The position numbers and the translations under genes were made by a program. A stretch of DNA of 64,000 bases from Acidobacteriaceae bacterium (GTDB taxonomy: Bacteria > Acidobacteriota > Terriglobia > Terriglobales > Acidobacteriaceae), in assembly GCA_025350325.1 (NCBI GenBank), contig JANXYB010000012.1, positions 59,754-123,753 of the forward strand. The letters run 5' to 3'. Positions 63,954-64,000 of this stretch are shown in pieces. Positions within the stretch are counted from its first letter, which is position 1; each line of letters opens with the position of its first letter. The notes beneath the pieces are model-generated. The model worked only from the letters and a program-made list of their open reading frames with translations, was not told where the DNA came from and searched no databases.

Positions 63954-64000
63954 GCGATCTAAGAGTTCCAGTCCGTGCGAAGTGGACACAAAAGAAAAAA

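Overview
The window looks like a chromosomal piece of an acidobacterium (Acidobacteriota, probably class Terriglobia). This is inferred from gene content. It has two very large TonB-dependent receptors with an N-terminal carboxypeptidase-regulatory-like domain (Oar type), a run of about 820-residue MacB-like permeases of the acidobacterial duplicated orphan permease (ADOP) kind, a CRTAC1/UnbV-type VCBS-repeat protein, DUF4112 and DUF2393 proteins, and many secreted glycosidases. Composition is moderately GC-rich and even. I see no rRNA, intact transposase, phage module or CRISPR array.

Layout. 1-7.2 kb is mostly housekeeping: two stand-alone receiver proteins (one cut by the window edge), a small membrane protein, tRNA-Pro(TGG), DUF4112, tRNA-His(GTG), a YheT-type hydrolase overlapping an unknown gene, tRNA-Arg(TCT), a dicarboxylate/amino-acid:cation symporter and threonine synthase. 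7.5-13.0 kb is an archaic (Csu-like) chaperone-usher pilus locus: two single-domain spore-coat-U pilins, chaperone, usher and a two-domain putative tip adhesin. 13.0-40.1 kb is a polysaccharide-use island: an (alpha/alpha)-barrel glycosidase, a TonB receptor, a CRTAC1 protein, a TPR protein, LacI regulator 1, two PF10091 (GH144-like, beta-1,2-glucanase) enzymes, a GH3 beta-glucosidase, an unrecognised secreted protein, LacI regulator 2, a truncated permease, a GH2 exo-glucosaminidase and a second TonB receptor. CG-centred dyads lie in the divergent promoter regions.

40.3-41.5 kb is a thiolase. 41.7-57.1 kb is one long forward unit: periplasmic adaptor, ABC ATPase, ADOP permease, a collapsed permease remnant, two more permeases, a second ABC ATPase, a TolC-type outer membrane protein, an NtrC-family sigma-54 activator and its NtrY-like kinase. 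A good -24/-12 promoter and a perfect TGTCCG-N4-CGGACA dyad about 120 bp upstream precede it, so the operon probably activates itself through its own last two genes.

57.5-64.0 kb holds DusB, ribosomal protein L31 with a strong hairpin, an SGNH hydrolase, a DnaC-like ATPase, a 53-residue membrane protein, DUF4242 and DUF2393 proteins, and an OmpA-family protein with a hairpin-rich leader and a multi-hairpin trailer ending in a clear terminator.

The most interesting systems are the inferred beta-1,2-glucan use island with its operators, the self-regulated ABC efflux operon with its decaying permease, and the RNA structures around the OmpA-family gene. All functions are read from sequence alone; substrate assignments are inference.
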